DNA of 64,000 nucleotides, taken from positions 155,349,580 to 155,413,579 of the forward strand of contig OX328123.1 of assembly GCA_946811695.1 (NCBI GenBank), in the 5' to 3' direction. Within the stretch, counting starts at the first letter, position 1. Each line of letters starts with the position of its first letter. The position numbers and the translations under genes are program-made. The notes under the pieces were generated by a model that worked only from the letters and a program-made list of their open reading frames with translations, had not been told where the DNA came from and ran no database searches. The DNA is from Gonocerus acuteangulatus (taxonomy: Eukaryota; Arthropoda; Insecta; Hemiptera; Coreidae). Positions 1 through 10,844 of this stretch are shown in pieces.

Positions 1-975
1 TGTAATTCTTGGGTAGCAGTAGAGGGATCAGGGGAAGAGGAAAAGATGGCTTTATCATCGGCAGTGGGTGGGTATATCTGCCGCGTACAGGAGGTACAGG
101 TCAGGACCTAGGATGCTGCCTTGTGGGACGCCTGAGGATATGGGCCGAGAAGTAGACTAGGTAGTAAGCACAAGTTAGTGCAAAAAATGAGAGCCAATAT
201 AAACCAACATTTGATAAAAGTATTTTTTCGTGCAGAATATAAATTTATTTCTGCAAAGGATGTATTTTTCCAGGCACTAATGGTAGGTCAGTGCATTTGA
301 AAGCGTCGTTTTGACAATTGTTGAAATCATCGTGATAGAGATCTGATATCGTTTAACTCGTAATTAATTTGTTATCGTTAGCGATTACAGTGAGCTATTC
401 ACAATTCACTACGAGTTTGAATAACAAACATATCAGGAAGACTACAAATGATAAATGTTGATATTGAAAAGTAAATGTTTTTTGTTAACAAATATTAATA
501 AATAGTTGCATAAAGATAATTTCCTCTAGAGTGTAATGTTGTAAAATAATTGCATAACAAGGTAATTACGTCATTCATAAAAAGGTTTATATTTTATATC
601 AATCGGGAGAAACTAGTAATAATCGATAACCTCTCTACAATCAATAGTAATTCCCATTAAAAGTTGTATACGTATAAAAACGTGACATTCTTATTATTTA
701 ATTGCCATTCTATTTTTAGCTATCCGTTTTAATTTTACCCGTTTTCGATTGTAAAGTAAGATTTGTGTTTCAACATTTCTTACAGGAGCGTATATAGGAA
801 ATAACTTTGGGAGGGGCTGTGACTATCGTGCTGTATGGAATATCCCCAAGATGGGAGGGGGGGGGGTCCAGGAAAGTTTTAAATATTTTGCTATAAAATG
901 GTGAGATTTGAGGTCCTGTGGCACCTAGTAACCCAGAGGAAATATTGAAGTCATTTTTCGTTTTTAAAGGCTTTT
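1..975. other. Intergenic or intronic DNA, no gene seen
   Basis: AT-rich sequence without a supported gene. Near 787-880 there is GCGTATATAGGAAATAA followed by G-runs, which resembles a decayed end of the CATGGGCGTATATA-type MITE seen at 31158 and 60366. Nothing else is recognisable. Confidence 0.5.
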
Positions 976-1109
976 TAGCGCGGTTCCTCCCTCCCCCCAT
1001 AGGGAGGAACCCCGCTTATAGGGCTGACCTCATGATGCAATCCGGAACTGCCGACTAGAAAATTATACGTTTCAGAATTACTAGAGAACGAAAATAACAG
1101 CGGTTCAAA

Positions 1110-1112
<3 letters not shown>

Positions 1113-1163
<51 letters not shown>
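1113..1163. repeat. (TA)n microsatellite inside family A
   Basis: Uninterrupted TA dinucleotides, located at the same internal place of the family A repeat as in the copies at 2221 and 61440. Confidence 0.95.
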
Positions 1164-1167
<4 letters not shown>

Positions 1168-1410
1168 CTGTTCGCTCTCTAGGTCCCAGACGATCGTCTA
1201 ATTTTGATGAAACTTGCTACAAACATATTTCGTCTAATTTGAAAGGTCAAGTTCGTTAACCAGCAGAGTCCAACCACCGGAACATGGTTTTTGGAGTGAA
1301 ATTCGCGCGAAAAAAATCGTTTGGAGTTTTGGAAGTTTTGGTTTTGGAGGTAGGATTACAATAAAATATTTTATTAAGAGACATGAAAAGTTTTGGGAAC
1401 TTTTCCTTAA

Positions 1411-1462
1411 TTTTATTTATTTATTTTTTTTTACGGCGCATCAACATCTGGGCCATTAGCGC
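1411..1462 (-). mobile_element. 5'-truncated SINE tail inserted in family A copy
   Basis: A T-rich run followed by ACGGCGCATC and GGCCATTAGCGCC interrupts the family A text. It is bordered by the 11-bp duplication TTTTCCTTAAT, which appears once in uninterrupted copies. It is therefore a retroposed fragment of only about 45 bp from the same SINE tail seen complete at 50680 and 52221. Confidence 0.65.
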
Positions 1463-1887
1463 CAATTTTCCTTAATATCTCGAAAACAGTTGGGAAATCG
1501 TGGTAAGTGGATAGAAACGATTCGAAAGCTTACTGAATTCTCTAGAATTAATGTTCTGAAAACATTTTTGATCAGTCGATGTCAATCGGAGAAACAAGTG
1601 CTTAAAACCTTTTTTTTTTTTTTTTGGTGTTTTAAGGCAGTTCAACCACTTGGGTCAAAATTAATTGGCGTAAAGATGTAAAAGAGTGTATTATTTGAAT
1701 CATATATTTAGATTAATCATATACTTAATATTTAATCAATCATATAATTAGTCAAAGAATATATTTTTATATTAGAAAAAAAAAAAGAAAAAAAAAAAAA
1801 AAAAACCTTTTAAAAAGTCAGAATAAAATAAGATAATAAAGGGAAAAATACTTAAAAATTTGGTGTTAATGCATACACGTAGAATGA

Positions 1888-1925
1888 CACACACACACAC
1901 ACACACACACACGCGCGCGCGCGCA
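1888..1925. repeat. (CA)n(CG)n microsatellite
   Basis: ACACAC repeats pass directly into GCGCGC repeats. Confidence 0.9.
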
Positions 1926-2220
1926 ATTGTATTTTCGAGATCTACTTCCCCTTATAGATTTAATTGTTATTTATATTTTTGTGATCAGATCTGTAGCCCT
2001 GAGGAATCTCAATGTTCTCCGACACAATTCATGGTCGTCTCCAAGTATATCAAAGAGAGTACTATGAATGTCCAGTTGATTTCGAATCTCTTCGTAGGCT
2101 CTACAGTCCGCGAAAATTTGTTTAATTGTTAAATCTTCACCACATACCGTACATTCAGGCCTTTCTTCCCGTCTGAATAAATAAGAATGGGTGAGAGCTT
2201 AAAACCTTAAATGTGTTTGT

Positions 2221-2354
2221 TAGCGCGGTTACTCCCTACCTCCATAGGGAGAACCCGCTTATGAGGTTGACCTCACGACGCAATCCGGAAGTGCCGACTA
2301 GAAACTTTCTCGTTTCAGACCCAATAGATCACGAAAATATAGGTGGTTCAAATT

Positions 2355-2415
<61 letters not shown>

Positions 2416-3835
2416 TTGTCTGTTCGCTCTCTTGCAAGCTCAAAAATGGTCCGATTTTGATGAAATTTGGTACAAAAATCTGTTGTCTAATTTGAAAGGT
2501 CATGTTCTGAACCAGCTGAATCCGCCCACTGGAAGATAGTGTTTGGGGCGAAATTCGCGTTTTTGAGTTCATATGCTTGCAGGTACTTGTTTCATAGGTT
2601 TCTTAACATAGGAAAACGAATGAAACCATTTTCAAGGCGATATCTGTAACCGTTTCAGAGAAAAGTGGAATCAATGTTTTTGTAAGTCATTATTTTTTTG
2701 TGGGTACTTAGAATCGCGGGAATCAATTGAAATATTTTCTACAACTTGGAAATATCTCGATAGCGGTTGAGAAATTGTGGTTAGTGTAAGGTGACCTTAC
2801 TAAAGTAGGCTTACTAAATTCTCTACAAAAAAGGTTCTGAAGCAATATTCGACGAGGCAACTTCAATCAGAGATATAAGCGCTTAAAACTTAAAAAGTGT
2901 TTGTTTTGTTGTTTTAATAGGGTTTTTCTCTTTGTTTATCTCACTTTCTAATTGGTTGTTTTTAATTGCATTTATCATCGTTATGGAAAACGAATGAAAC
3001 CATTTTTAAAGCGATAGCTTTAACCGTTTTCGAGAAAAGTGGAAAAATAGTTGTTGTAACCCGTTTTGGTTTGGGTACTTAGAATCGTGGGATTCAGTTG
3101 TAACATTTTTCGCATGTTCAACTTTCATTAAAACTAATATGTTGAAATTTTGGTTACGTTTGGAGTGAATGAAGGGTTAGAATAAAATATTTTATTAACA
3201 GACATAAAACGTTTTGGTAACTTTGTGTACTTTCCTTAATATCTCGAAAACGATTGAGAATCTTGGGAAACGGAAGATTACCATTCGAAAGCTTACTAAA
3301 TGCTCTACAAAAAAGGTTCTGAACAAAGTTTTGATCAGGCGATGTCAATTGGAGAAATAAGTGCTTAAAACTTTGAAGTAATTGATTTCGTTAATTTTTG
3401 TTTTGGGTACTTAGAATCATTGAATTCAGTTAAAATATTTTCTGCATGTTTAAAATGCATATAAACAAAGATGTTTAAATTTTGGCTACGTTTGGAGTTT
3501 AGGAAGGATTAGAATAAAATATTTTATTAAGAGACATGAAAAGTTTTGGTAACTTTGTATACTTTCCTTAATATCTCGAAAACGGTTGAGAATATTGGTA
3601 AGCGGAAGGTTACCATTAGAAAGCTTGCTAAATGCTCTAAAAAAAGGTCCTGAAAAAAAGTTTTGATTACCCGATGTCAATCGGAAAATAAGTGCTTAAA
3701 GCTTTAAAGTAAATTGATTTCGGTTATTCGAACGGTTCTTTTTGCCTGTTTTTATTTCTTGTTATTATTTAATTGCTTATAGTTGGATAATGTATTTGAC
3801 AATAAAACAGGTTAAGTAAAATAAGAAAAACAATT
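2221..3835 (+). repeat. Family A repeat, longest + copy
   Basis: Starts TAGCGCGGTTACTCCC, contains (TA)n at 2358-2415 and the TTGTCTGTTCGCTCTC block, then two or three internal repeats of a 300-400 bp body module ('...CGTTTGGAGT...GAATAAAATATTTTATTAA...AATATCTCGAAAACG...'; 3150-3380 and 3480-3700). It ends near 'ACAATAAAACAGGTTAAGTAA'. It is non-coding; open frames through it are short and include the TA tract. The internal tandem modules explain why copies differ in length. Confidence 0.75.
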
Positions 3836-3899
3836 TATTGTTAGAAATATAGCTTCGAGAGAGATTCCAAGACCTTGTGACAATTTTCAAGTGCCTAGC

Positions 3900-4075
3900 G
3901 GTGGCCTTTCTAGGGTTGGCCGACCCATCCAGTTAAGATAGTAAATCAAGACCGTTCAAGAAAAGTGGAACCAAAACAATAACGGCTTCTATTTTAATCT
4001 TTCCAAATGAGACTGGGGATAAGTACGGAACCGCGGTAAGATGATGCAGTTCCTGCGAGTCGGACTTTTTTAGAA
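3900..4075 (-). repeat. Family C repeat, copy 1
   Basis: Read on the minus strand it begins AGTCCGACTCGCAGGAACTGC, then the TTACCGCGGTTCCG block and ATCCCCAGTCTCATTTGGAA. The same block occurs at 4140-4370, 39690-39895 (both minus) and 50270, 54370, 60075 (plus). It shares the TTAGCGCGGTTCC motif with family A. Confidence 0.7.
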
Positions 4076-4139
4076 TTAGTATTATTGTAGAATAAGTCAA
4101 GAAAATTAGAAACATTTTGATATATTTGAATATATTGAA

Positions 4140-4375
4140 GTATGACATAAGAATTTCATGTCTGCAGCAGTGGGGTCTGGCCAACCCAGCTGTAGGGTGT
4201 TCCAGGTAAAAGGGTACGCTGGCCCTTTGTCACCGGTCATAAAACTTTTCAAGAAAGGTCGAACCAAAATAAGAAGTGTTTCTATTTCAGTCTTTCCAAA
4301 TGACACTAGGGATAAGAACGGAACCACGCTAAGATGACGCAGTTCCTCCGAGTCGGACTTTCTTACAGACAACTA
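4140..4375 (-). repeat. Family C repeat, copy 2
   Basis: Minus-strand copy with the GTCCGACTCGGAGGAACTGC start, an AGCGTGGTTCCG block, and a body with AAAAGTTTTATGACCGG and a 'CCTACAGCTGGGTTGGCCA'-like end. The best match in the window is 39690-39895. Confidence 0.7.
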
Positions 4376-4570
4376 AACACCTCTCGTAGCCATCTATCTC
4401 GCAGCCATTTCTAGAATCGATTTACCGTTTCATGCCAGCTACCTAGAAGTTAGAATTGATCAACGTTATTTCACAATAAAAAAAATATTTCTTCTGAACT
4501 AAGCGTCCTTATTTAATTTATGTTTGAGGTTTTTATGGCACACTTTTACCGATTAAAAGAAAATTTTGGC

Positions 4571-4620
4571 GGGGGGGGACTGGATGGCTGAAGCTCCTTC
4601 CAGCCATCCAGTCCCCCCCC
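4571..4620. repeat. Perfect 20-bp-arm palindrome with G/C tracts
   Basis: The arms 4571-4590 and 4601-4620 are exact reverse complements (GGACTGGATGGCTG core plus G-run), separated by 10 bases. The text then runs into TACATACGCCCATGA, which resembles the terminus of the G-rich MITE family at 31158 and 60366. Confidence 0.9.
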
Positions 4621-4654
4621 CCCCTCGTTACATACGCCCATGACTACTTAACTA

Positions 4655-4830
4655 TTATGTGGAGGTCCGGTGGCCGTGAGTACTGTATGCCTAAGTTTGT
4701 CGGTTCGATATGCACTAGGGGTGATGGCTTTTTTTCAAAAGAGAAAATGCGTCAGGTATTCCTTGCCTGACAAAGAGTGGTGACCTGTAGATAACCCGTC
4801 CTATAATTCTCTGTCAATTATTTATTTATT
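4655..4830 (+). mobile_element. Degraded tRNA-type SINE (family P)
   Basis: Contains GTCGGTTCGAT (B-box-like), CACTAGGGGTGATGGCTTTT, and GTGACCTGTAGATAACCCGTCC. This order matches the better copies at 57655 and 59815 (+) and 29735 (-). It is old: the A-box region is barely recognisable. Confidence 0.6.
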
Positions 4831-5088
4831 AGGCTTCGCAACTTTGGCGATTCGCCTGTTCGAATGTTGCATATGTACAAATGGCCATACAATTTTCATA
4901 CAAATGGAACTTGTTACTCTAATGTGAAGTAGGGAATGAAAATGATAAAAGGAAAGAAACCAATAACAAGCAAACAATAATGAGAAAATCTAGAACAAAC
5001 ATTTGAAGAAAAAAATATAATAAAACAAATAGTGGCAACAAGATATTTTGGGCGTAACTTTACATAAGTGTTTTCATTCATGTATGTG

Positions 5089-5475
5089 TTATTTAATTTT
5101 GTTGATTTGCGGGTATGTTAAATCTGGTTGTTTAGGTACATTAATGTGTTGTAGATATTTTAGTATAGTGTTTATGTGTATACTGTCAAGTGTGAGTAGG
5201 TCCTGGATGTCGTGAGGTATGTCTAGATGACTACGTTGTCTGCATTCTGTCAATATGTGTTTTACTGTAAGTGTTGTGTTGCAGTATTTACAAACTGGTC
5301 TGTCCGTTCTGTCCATAAGGTAGGAATGTGTCAGGAAAGTATGTCCAATGCGCAATCGTGTTAATATTACTTGTTCTCGTCGTGTTAGGGAACTTTTATT
5401 CGTCGTAATGGTTGGTTTTATTTGTCGTAATTTATCATCTGTTTGCGTCCTGTATCTTTGCCAGTCAATAGGCAC
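5089..5475 (-). pseudogene. C-terminal fragment of RNase H-type non-LTR retrotransposon
   Basis: A 128-codon minus-strand frame carries RLRIGHTFLTHSYLM and then CKYCNTTLTVKHILTEC, a CX2CX7HX4C zinc-type motif. The large ORF at 33807-37310 has the same arrangement at its very C-terminus (RLRIGHCKLTHGYLM, CSTCNVRLTIKHIFTEC), so this is the 3' end of a related I/LOA-like element. The polymerase and RNase H parts are missing. It is a dead 5'-truncated insertion; no role beyond that is inferred. Confidence 0.8.
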
Positions 5476-5905
5476 TTATTGTTTTACAGTCGCGTACAAG
5501 CCTTCTTACGTCATTTTGTTTGTGTCGTGTGATTAACAAAAGACTTCTGTGGCTTCTTAAAAATGGTAACTACCTGTCACCATTTCATTGTGCATTTAGA
5601 CCTCATCTGCATGAATCACATTGTAAGAATGGAAAGTGACATTTTAAATGCGTTTCTGTCAATTATAAATGGACGTTAAATTTAAACGAATTAACTATAT
5701 TTATGCCCAAGTTAAAGGCCTTTTTTTCCAGAAACACGATAGCGAATTTATCACTTGTGGTGGCAAAGGGCTCTTATTTGACCTGAAACATCGAAATAAT
5801 TCATAGGATCACAGGAAATGTTATATTTTTATAAGGCTAAGAGTAGGTAACGAAGAACTACGAAGATTTACATTTACAAAACATGGCTAACGACCAGCTG
5901 AATGC

Positions 5906-6040
5906 AAGGCTTCTCATTGTTCACCGTAGCAACGACGGGAGTGGTCAGTACCTGAATGGGTGACCGACCACGTGCTGTTGGCATTTTAAAAGGGTGCAAC
6001 CTGTAGGTAGCCGTAATTGTTGATACACCGTAAAAGATAA
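5906..6040 (+). mobile_element. 5S rRNA-derived SINE (degraded)
   Basis: The stretch GGTCAGTACCTGAATGGGTG plus ACCGACCACGTGCTGTTGGC matches the 3' half of eukaryotic 5S rRNA (remembered GTCAGTACCTGGATGGGTGACCGCC). It is followed by AAAAGGGTGCAACCTGTAGG and a decayed tail ending CACCGTAAAAG. This is the layout of SINE3-type elements. The copy inserted at 53522 (-) shares the head and tail and is younger. Confidence 0.65.
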
Positions 6041-6339
6041 AAAATCTCAATATTATTATTAATTTTCGATTTTTTACTAAAAGCTATTGCGCAAGTCCCA
6101 ACAAGAATCTTTTTTGTAAATTAAACAATAGTTTAATAAATATGAGTAAACTCTTGGGCTGGACATTTTCTATACCGTAAGCCCTTCAGGCTGGCAACTC
6201 TCCAGATGAACCTGCCAGACAGCGAACTCTTAATGCAGGTATTAGTGGTCGCCAATACTCTTTTTTGTCATACCTGAAGGGCGGCCAACGAATGTACACG
6301 TTAAGGTAAATTTCATGGACGCTTTGCGCAAGTTCTCAA

Positions 6340-6752
6340 TCCGAATAGTCCCCAGGACTGCAAACGGTTGGTCCCTAGTGCGGCGAACGGTTGGACCCAG
6401 GGCAGCCGAATAGTCCCTAGGGCTGTGAACGGTGGGACCTTGGGGAGCCGAATAGTCCCCACGGCTGCGAACGGTTGGACCCTGGGGAGCCGAATGGTCC
6501 CTAGGGCTACGAACGGTTGGACCCTAAGGGCCGAATGGTCCCTAGGGCTCCGAACGGTTGGACCCTGGGGAAACGAATAGTCTCTAGAGCTGCGAACGGT
6601 TGGACCCTGGGGAGCCGATTAGTCCGTAGGGCTGTGAACGGTTGGACCTTGGGGTGCCGAATAGTCCCTAGGGCTGCGAACGGTTGGACCCTGGGGAGCT
6701 GAATGGTCCCTAGGGCTGCGAACGGTTGGGCCCTGGGGAGCCGAATAGTCGA
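6340..6752. repeat. 42-bp minisatellite, about 10 copies
   Basis: The unit GAACGGTTGGACCCTGGGGA GCCGAATAGTCCCTAGGGCTGC repeats with scattered substitutions. Because 42 is a multiple of three and the unit lacks stops in several frames, four overlapping open frames appear on both strands. This is expected from the period and is not evidence of a protein. The array is much more GC-rich than its flanks. Confidence 0.95.
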
Positions 6753-7089
6753 TTTTGTCATCAATAACGGGACCTAGAGGAATGACTTTTTTTTTTCTTT
6801 TTTTTTTGCCTAATTTCTTATCAAATTGATATTTCATGTCTATTAATGTGTGTTAAGATCTATGCCAGGCATTTTAAACTTTTTTTCACTCCACCTTTTC
6901 CACATTTCAGAGGTTGAGGTAAAAAGAATTACTTCAATTGGTTCAGGTGATTGTGGCAGCCTTGGGTGGAAACCAAGTTGGATTCAGACAACCAGGGCCT
7001 ATTCATCACACAAGGTAGATAGCGAAGGCCATTTACTATCTGAAAATATTCATGTTCTGCGACCAGTTTGAAATAGGCGAAGAAAAACA

Positions 7090-7488
7090 ACTTTCTTTGG
7101 GTGCTGTTTGAGATTTCTTGTGAAGATCTATTGTAAAGCGTGGTTTAATTCGCCCAAAGCTGAACTAGCTCCCAAACAGGACTTTGACCTCCTGAGATGT
7201 TTGTTTGACTATCAGAAGGCCGACAAGGAAATATTTGAAAAGGCTCTAGTAAAATATTCAAAACATCTATGGTATTTAAATCTAGAATTGGTTGCTCTCG
7301 CATTCTTTGATCCAACTGTTTCTGAAGACCAAAACTGGGCAACGAGCAAAAAAATGTTGGAGGCCAAGACCGAAGAAGAGAACACTAGAATGGTAAATCC
7401 CAAACATTCTAGAGAAGATCTACATCATCTAGTCAAGGGAGGATTATCCCATATAGTATCAAGTGAAGCAACGACTTTCTTAATTTAA
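7090..7488 (+). pseudogene. Fragment of an unidentified arthropod protein family
   Basis: A 126-codon frame reads YCKAWFNSPKAELAPKQDFD, LLRCLFDYQKADKEIFEKAL, then KHLWYLNLELVALAFFDPTV and a charged tail. From memory this resembles multicopy uncharacterised arthropod proteins with a 'VKxWFxxPxAxxAxxND(L)...LWYLxPQ(L)VxxALF' region, usually found next to transposon-like genes. It has no obvious start context (upstream frame is interrupted) and sits alone among repeats, so it is called a pseudogene fragment. It could instead be a real exon: 7100-7490 has no stop in frame. Function is unknown. Confidence 0.45.
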
Positions 7489-7489
7489 G

Positions 7490-9360
7490 ACATAGGTGGG
7501 TTGTATAGGAGAATCCATTCCTGAGATTTTGGCATTGAAAGTCGCAAAATAGCGGAAATATTGAAATTTTTATAACTTTAGGCTGTTTGTGGCACGTCCA
7601 ATCGGGCTCAAACTTCAGCTATCTAAATATGTGGAAAAGGGGGGTGCAGTCATAAAATCATCATGCAGTCATATCATTTTGAGGGGGTGCAGTTTATAAA
7701 ATTCGGACATTTTTTTTCCTTCCGAGCTCTTCGACCACAGTAGAGGTCACTTGGTTCGATTTGCACCGTTTATCAGACAATGAAATATAAGAAGTGTTAC
7801 GGGTACAAGGTGTCATCTACTTTCGTTGATTCTTTTAAAATACGAAGATGTCGAGCGACGGTAAAGTAGCATCAGCATTCACACAGTGTGTAGCTCACAT
7901 TCGAGCCTCTATTATGTACTCGCGCTCATGAAATGTTTTAAGTGTCAAACTTTTGGACATTCCACGTTGAGATTTTTGTTTTTGATCACCCAGTAAATGG
8001 TTCGTCTGGTTTTCCATCTTCGACGAAATGCCCCAACTGTGATGGGCCCCACAATGCTCGATCTCGTGACTGCATGGAATATACACTTTCAAATTAGATC
8101 CGACATTAAGATGTGAAAATTAAAAAAAGTAAATAAATAAGGCTAATGTAGAGTAAAAAATTAGGAAAATCTAAAATGAGAGGAGGTGGCCTCTGATTTG
8201 AGCACTCCGAGAAACAGGAAAAACAATATTATCCTAAACGTAATCCAAATTTGGTCGGATCCAAATTTAGTCCGGTGGCAGAAAACTGTAAGTCAGTTCA
8301 TGACATTCTAGGCTATTTTGTAAAGACTACAGGTCAGTTGGTGGTCTTGTAGGCCAGTAGCTGAAGACTGAAGTCCCAATGTGAAGGGAGCACTAACGCT
8401 AAAATGGTAAATTGTGTGTTTGTAAGTTTTATAATATCCAGTTACAGAGAAGATTATGTGTGTGTGTGTGTATACATACTCACAAATCTCTATCCAGGAT
8501 AAGGCTGATGCTATTTTATTTTTAGGAATAAAAACCAATCACCCCTAGTTTGTATATAAATTGTATTGTTATAAGGTACTAAACGATCGATTGCCCACAA
8601 TAGCTACCTTCACGTACTCAATGGTCACCGATTTCACAAATAAAATATTGGGAAGTTGAACTGAGAATATGAAGTTGTATATCGATGAGACATCCGTTAG
8701 TTGGCTAGTATGAGGTTGTTGTTAGCAACGGATGACCTCCAGACTGACCAATCGCTGACCTGTAACACCCGACGAGCCAATATGTCTTCGGAACAGGCTT
8801 AACTCACTACCACTACCACGTTTAGTGCTGGGGATGGTTTCAACCTCTTCCGATCATCGGGCTGGGGATGTCAACCAGAAAACCAGGCTGAAATGAGGCG
8901 TAATGTAAGTCCGCAATGGAATAATTAAGTTTACAATTTTCTCTATTTCCACCATATTGTAAGTTCCGAGCTTTTTCGTATGGAATAACGAATATCGTAA
9001 TAGTGTTGCGTATCAGGCCCGGTGCACACTGAAGAAACTGGTTTCAGGAAACCTATTTTATTAGCGGACACACAGAATAAACTGTTTTCTATCAGTTTCG
9101 TGATTGATTCAGACAACGATGCACATGTGTTGTAGTGGTGGCTAAAAAATAAAAAAAGTAAGAATTACTAGGTTCATCCGATGATTAAGGACCGGCAAAA
9201 CTGCTGTGTTGTTGTAGCTCGAGAAGAAGAAAAATATTTTTATTTTGGACGAAAACAGATAGCTTTTTTTTTTTTTTCAAAAATGGAAAGAAAAAGAAAA
9301 CTAACATAAAAAAATAAATAATAATACATAACTCTTTACAAATAAAAATTTTAAAATAAA
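7490..9360. other. Non-coding DNA, no element identified
   Basis: There are no supported exons. A short (GT)n occurs at 8457-8471. A TRIM- or MITE-like boundary was looked for and not found. Longer open frames here (for example 8308-8538) have neither composition nor motifs suggestive of coding. Confidence 0.4.
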
Positions 9361-9364
9361 ATGT

Positions 9365-9540
9365 CTTGATATGGCCTCGGCTTCAGGCGTCGGGCTATAA
9401 GTTCTCCGAGGTGGTAGATCGTGGCAGCTGAAGAAAGAGGTGGTTTGTTGATGTGAAATGCGATTGAATCAACTCCCAGTTCTCGATGGAGCAAGCTGTT
9501 TCGAACGAACCAAGGGGCGTTAGTCCAGTCACCTAAGACA
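9365..9540 (-). pseudogene. Non-LTR retrotransposon C-terminal fragment (jockey-like)
   Basis: The minus strand reads LVRNSLLHRELGVDSIAFHI without a stop. Jockey-group ORF2 proteins end with a similar 'VxNxxLHRDLGI' block after the reverse transcriptase. The + strand downstream side (9240-9365) is A/T-rich, with a T-run at 9264 that may be the poly(A) of this minus-strand insertion. It is a short, dead 3' fragment. Confidence 0.5.
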
Positions 9541-9544
9541 AAAA

Positions 9545-10020
9545 AAGGGGCAAAGTTCGCAAAAAAACGCGTAACGCTGATTTTTCGGGCTGTTGTTCGG
9601 GACCACCCCAGTAGTGTGTACCCAATTTGTCAGCTTCGAAAGACCTGTGCTAACTGCGCAACAGTCGAATAATATTAAAAATTTTGGGAATTTTTTTGGT
9701 TTTTGCTTGTATCTCCTAAACTGTGCATCGTGTAACGATTTGTATTCTTTGTAACTTATTTTTAAAGTAGATAAAATTCGAAAACTTGTAGTGCTAAAAC
9801 AAACTTTTTAGGTAAAATTACTTACGAGCTACAGCTCTTCAAAGTTTGGCTACTTTTCCCAAAGAGTGCAATATTTAATTATCAGGCTTGTTTGGAGGGA
9901 TATGCAGGCCGGAATAATCATCTTACAAAATACTCTTGAAAATGAAAGTTATAGTAAACTTTATTAGCTTCAATTGAAGCGCAATTCGAAGTCTATAGGC
10001 CCAGTGGGTGTCTAGTTATC
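9545..10020 (+). repeat. Family G repeat, copy 1
   Basis: Text including TTCGGGCTGTTGTTCGGGAC, CAGCTTCGAAAGACCTGTGC and CCCAGTGGGTGTCTAGTTAT recurs at 12796-12830 plus 13375-13800 (+), in part at 10498-10560 (+), and inverted at 13955-14055. It is non-coding and of unknown class. Confidence 0.65.
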
Positions 10021-10129
10021 TTTAAAAACTAAACAACGTCCATGTTGAGACTGGCTGAGCCTGGCAGTAGCACGAATCATTACAGTCCGTTTCAAACATT
10101 TTTTTCTATGTTTTATGACTTTTTGAGTG

Positions 10130-10200
10130 AACGGGGGGGGGCGGAGAAAGGGGTAGATGGGGGGATGTGGTAATGGTGAGATGGGGGGGGGGGGAACCCC
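10130..10200. repeat. G-run cluster
   Basis: Runs of 5 to 12 G separated by short spacers (10132-10193) have quadruplex-forming potential. They are flanked by a partial family G sequence. Confidence 0.8.
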
Positions 10201-10239
10201 ACCATAACTAGTAGCGTCGGGTTCCCTGTGACCCATATT

Positions 10240-10835
10240 TTAAATTGATTGTTGTGGCTAATGAAATTTAAAAAAATAATTATAAACGATAATAGCTATT
10301 GAAATACTTGTCGTTTATTAAAATAATACAATACTTATCAAAATTACATAAACATTTCTTTAAAAAGAATAGTACTGAGTTGAAGTTGAAGATGTGAAAA
10401 TGAGAGCGTTTACAAAATTCAAATTTATGTAGTTTTCAATCAATAAGGAAAAATAAAAAAAAACTTAAGGCTTAAATTAATTGCAAATCATGCAGCCTAT
10501 AGGCCCAGTGGGTGACTAGTTATCTTTAAAAACCAAACAACATCCTAGTTTGGACTGGCTAAGCCCGCCGAATAGTATGTGATAGTGGTAATTTGGGGGG
10601 GAGGGGTCAAAAATATCGAACAGTGGTGTCATTAATTGCAACAGACCACTCAATAAGATAGGTGATTTCACCGTCAATGTAATTACTGTAATATTTTAAA
10701 TTTATTTTTTTTAAACTCTTTACCCTTAATTACTGGTATTGGATAATATTGATACGAATGTTTTTGTTTATTCGATCTTTGCCATTTTATTATTTCTAAT
10801 GGTCTGCCACTTCCATTGTTATCTCCTAACATTTT
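10240..10835. other. AT-rich DNA with a partial family G copy
   Basis: At 10498-10560 the GCCCAGTGGGTGACTAGTTA block of family G recurs. No gene or other element is recognised. Confidence 0.5.
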
Positions 10836-10844
10836 GTCGACAAT

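Larger units (their letters stand above)
976..1680 (+). repeat. Family A repeat, copy 1 (5' portion, interrupted)
   Basis: Begins TTAGCGCGGTTCCTCC, then CATAGGGAGGAACCCCGC, a segment ending GTGGTTCAAA-like, a long (TA)n, TTTGTCTGTTCGCTCTC and a body with GGTCCGATTTTGATGAAA-like text and 'AATATCTCGAAAACGGTTG'-like text. The same order recurs at 2221, 15580 (-), 38779, 51050 (-) and 61440 (-), which defines the family. No protein is encoded. A short SINE tail is inserted near 1411-1462. The superfamily is unresolved: the hairpin plus CTAA end resembles Helitrons, but a TIR element with a TA or TTAA target is possible. Confidence 0.75.

Noticed and set aside
2213..2572. Open frames of 108 and 74 codons
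   Set aside because: They consist largely of YIYIYI from the (TA)n tract; no coding signal remains outside it.
5906..6000. 5S rRNA gene
   Set aside because: Only the 3' half is similar, the rest is missing, and a SINE-type body follows.
6340..6837. Four overlapping open frames as repeat-protein genes
   Set aside because: All are explained by the 42-bp period; no start context, homology or splice signal.
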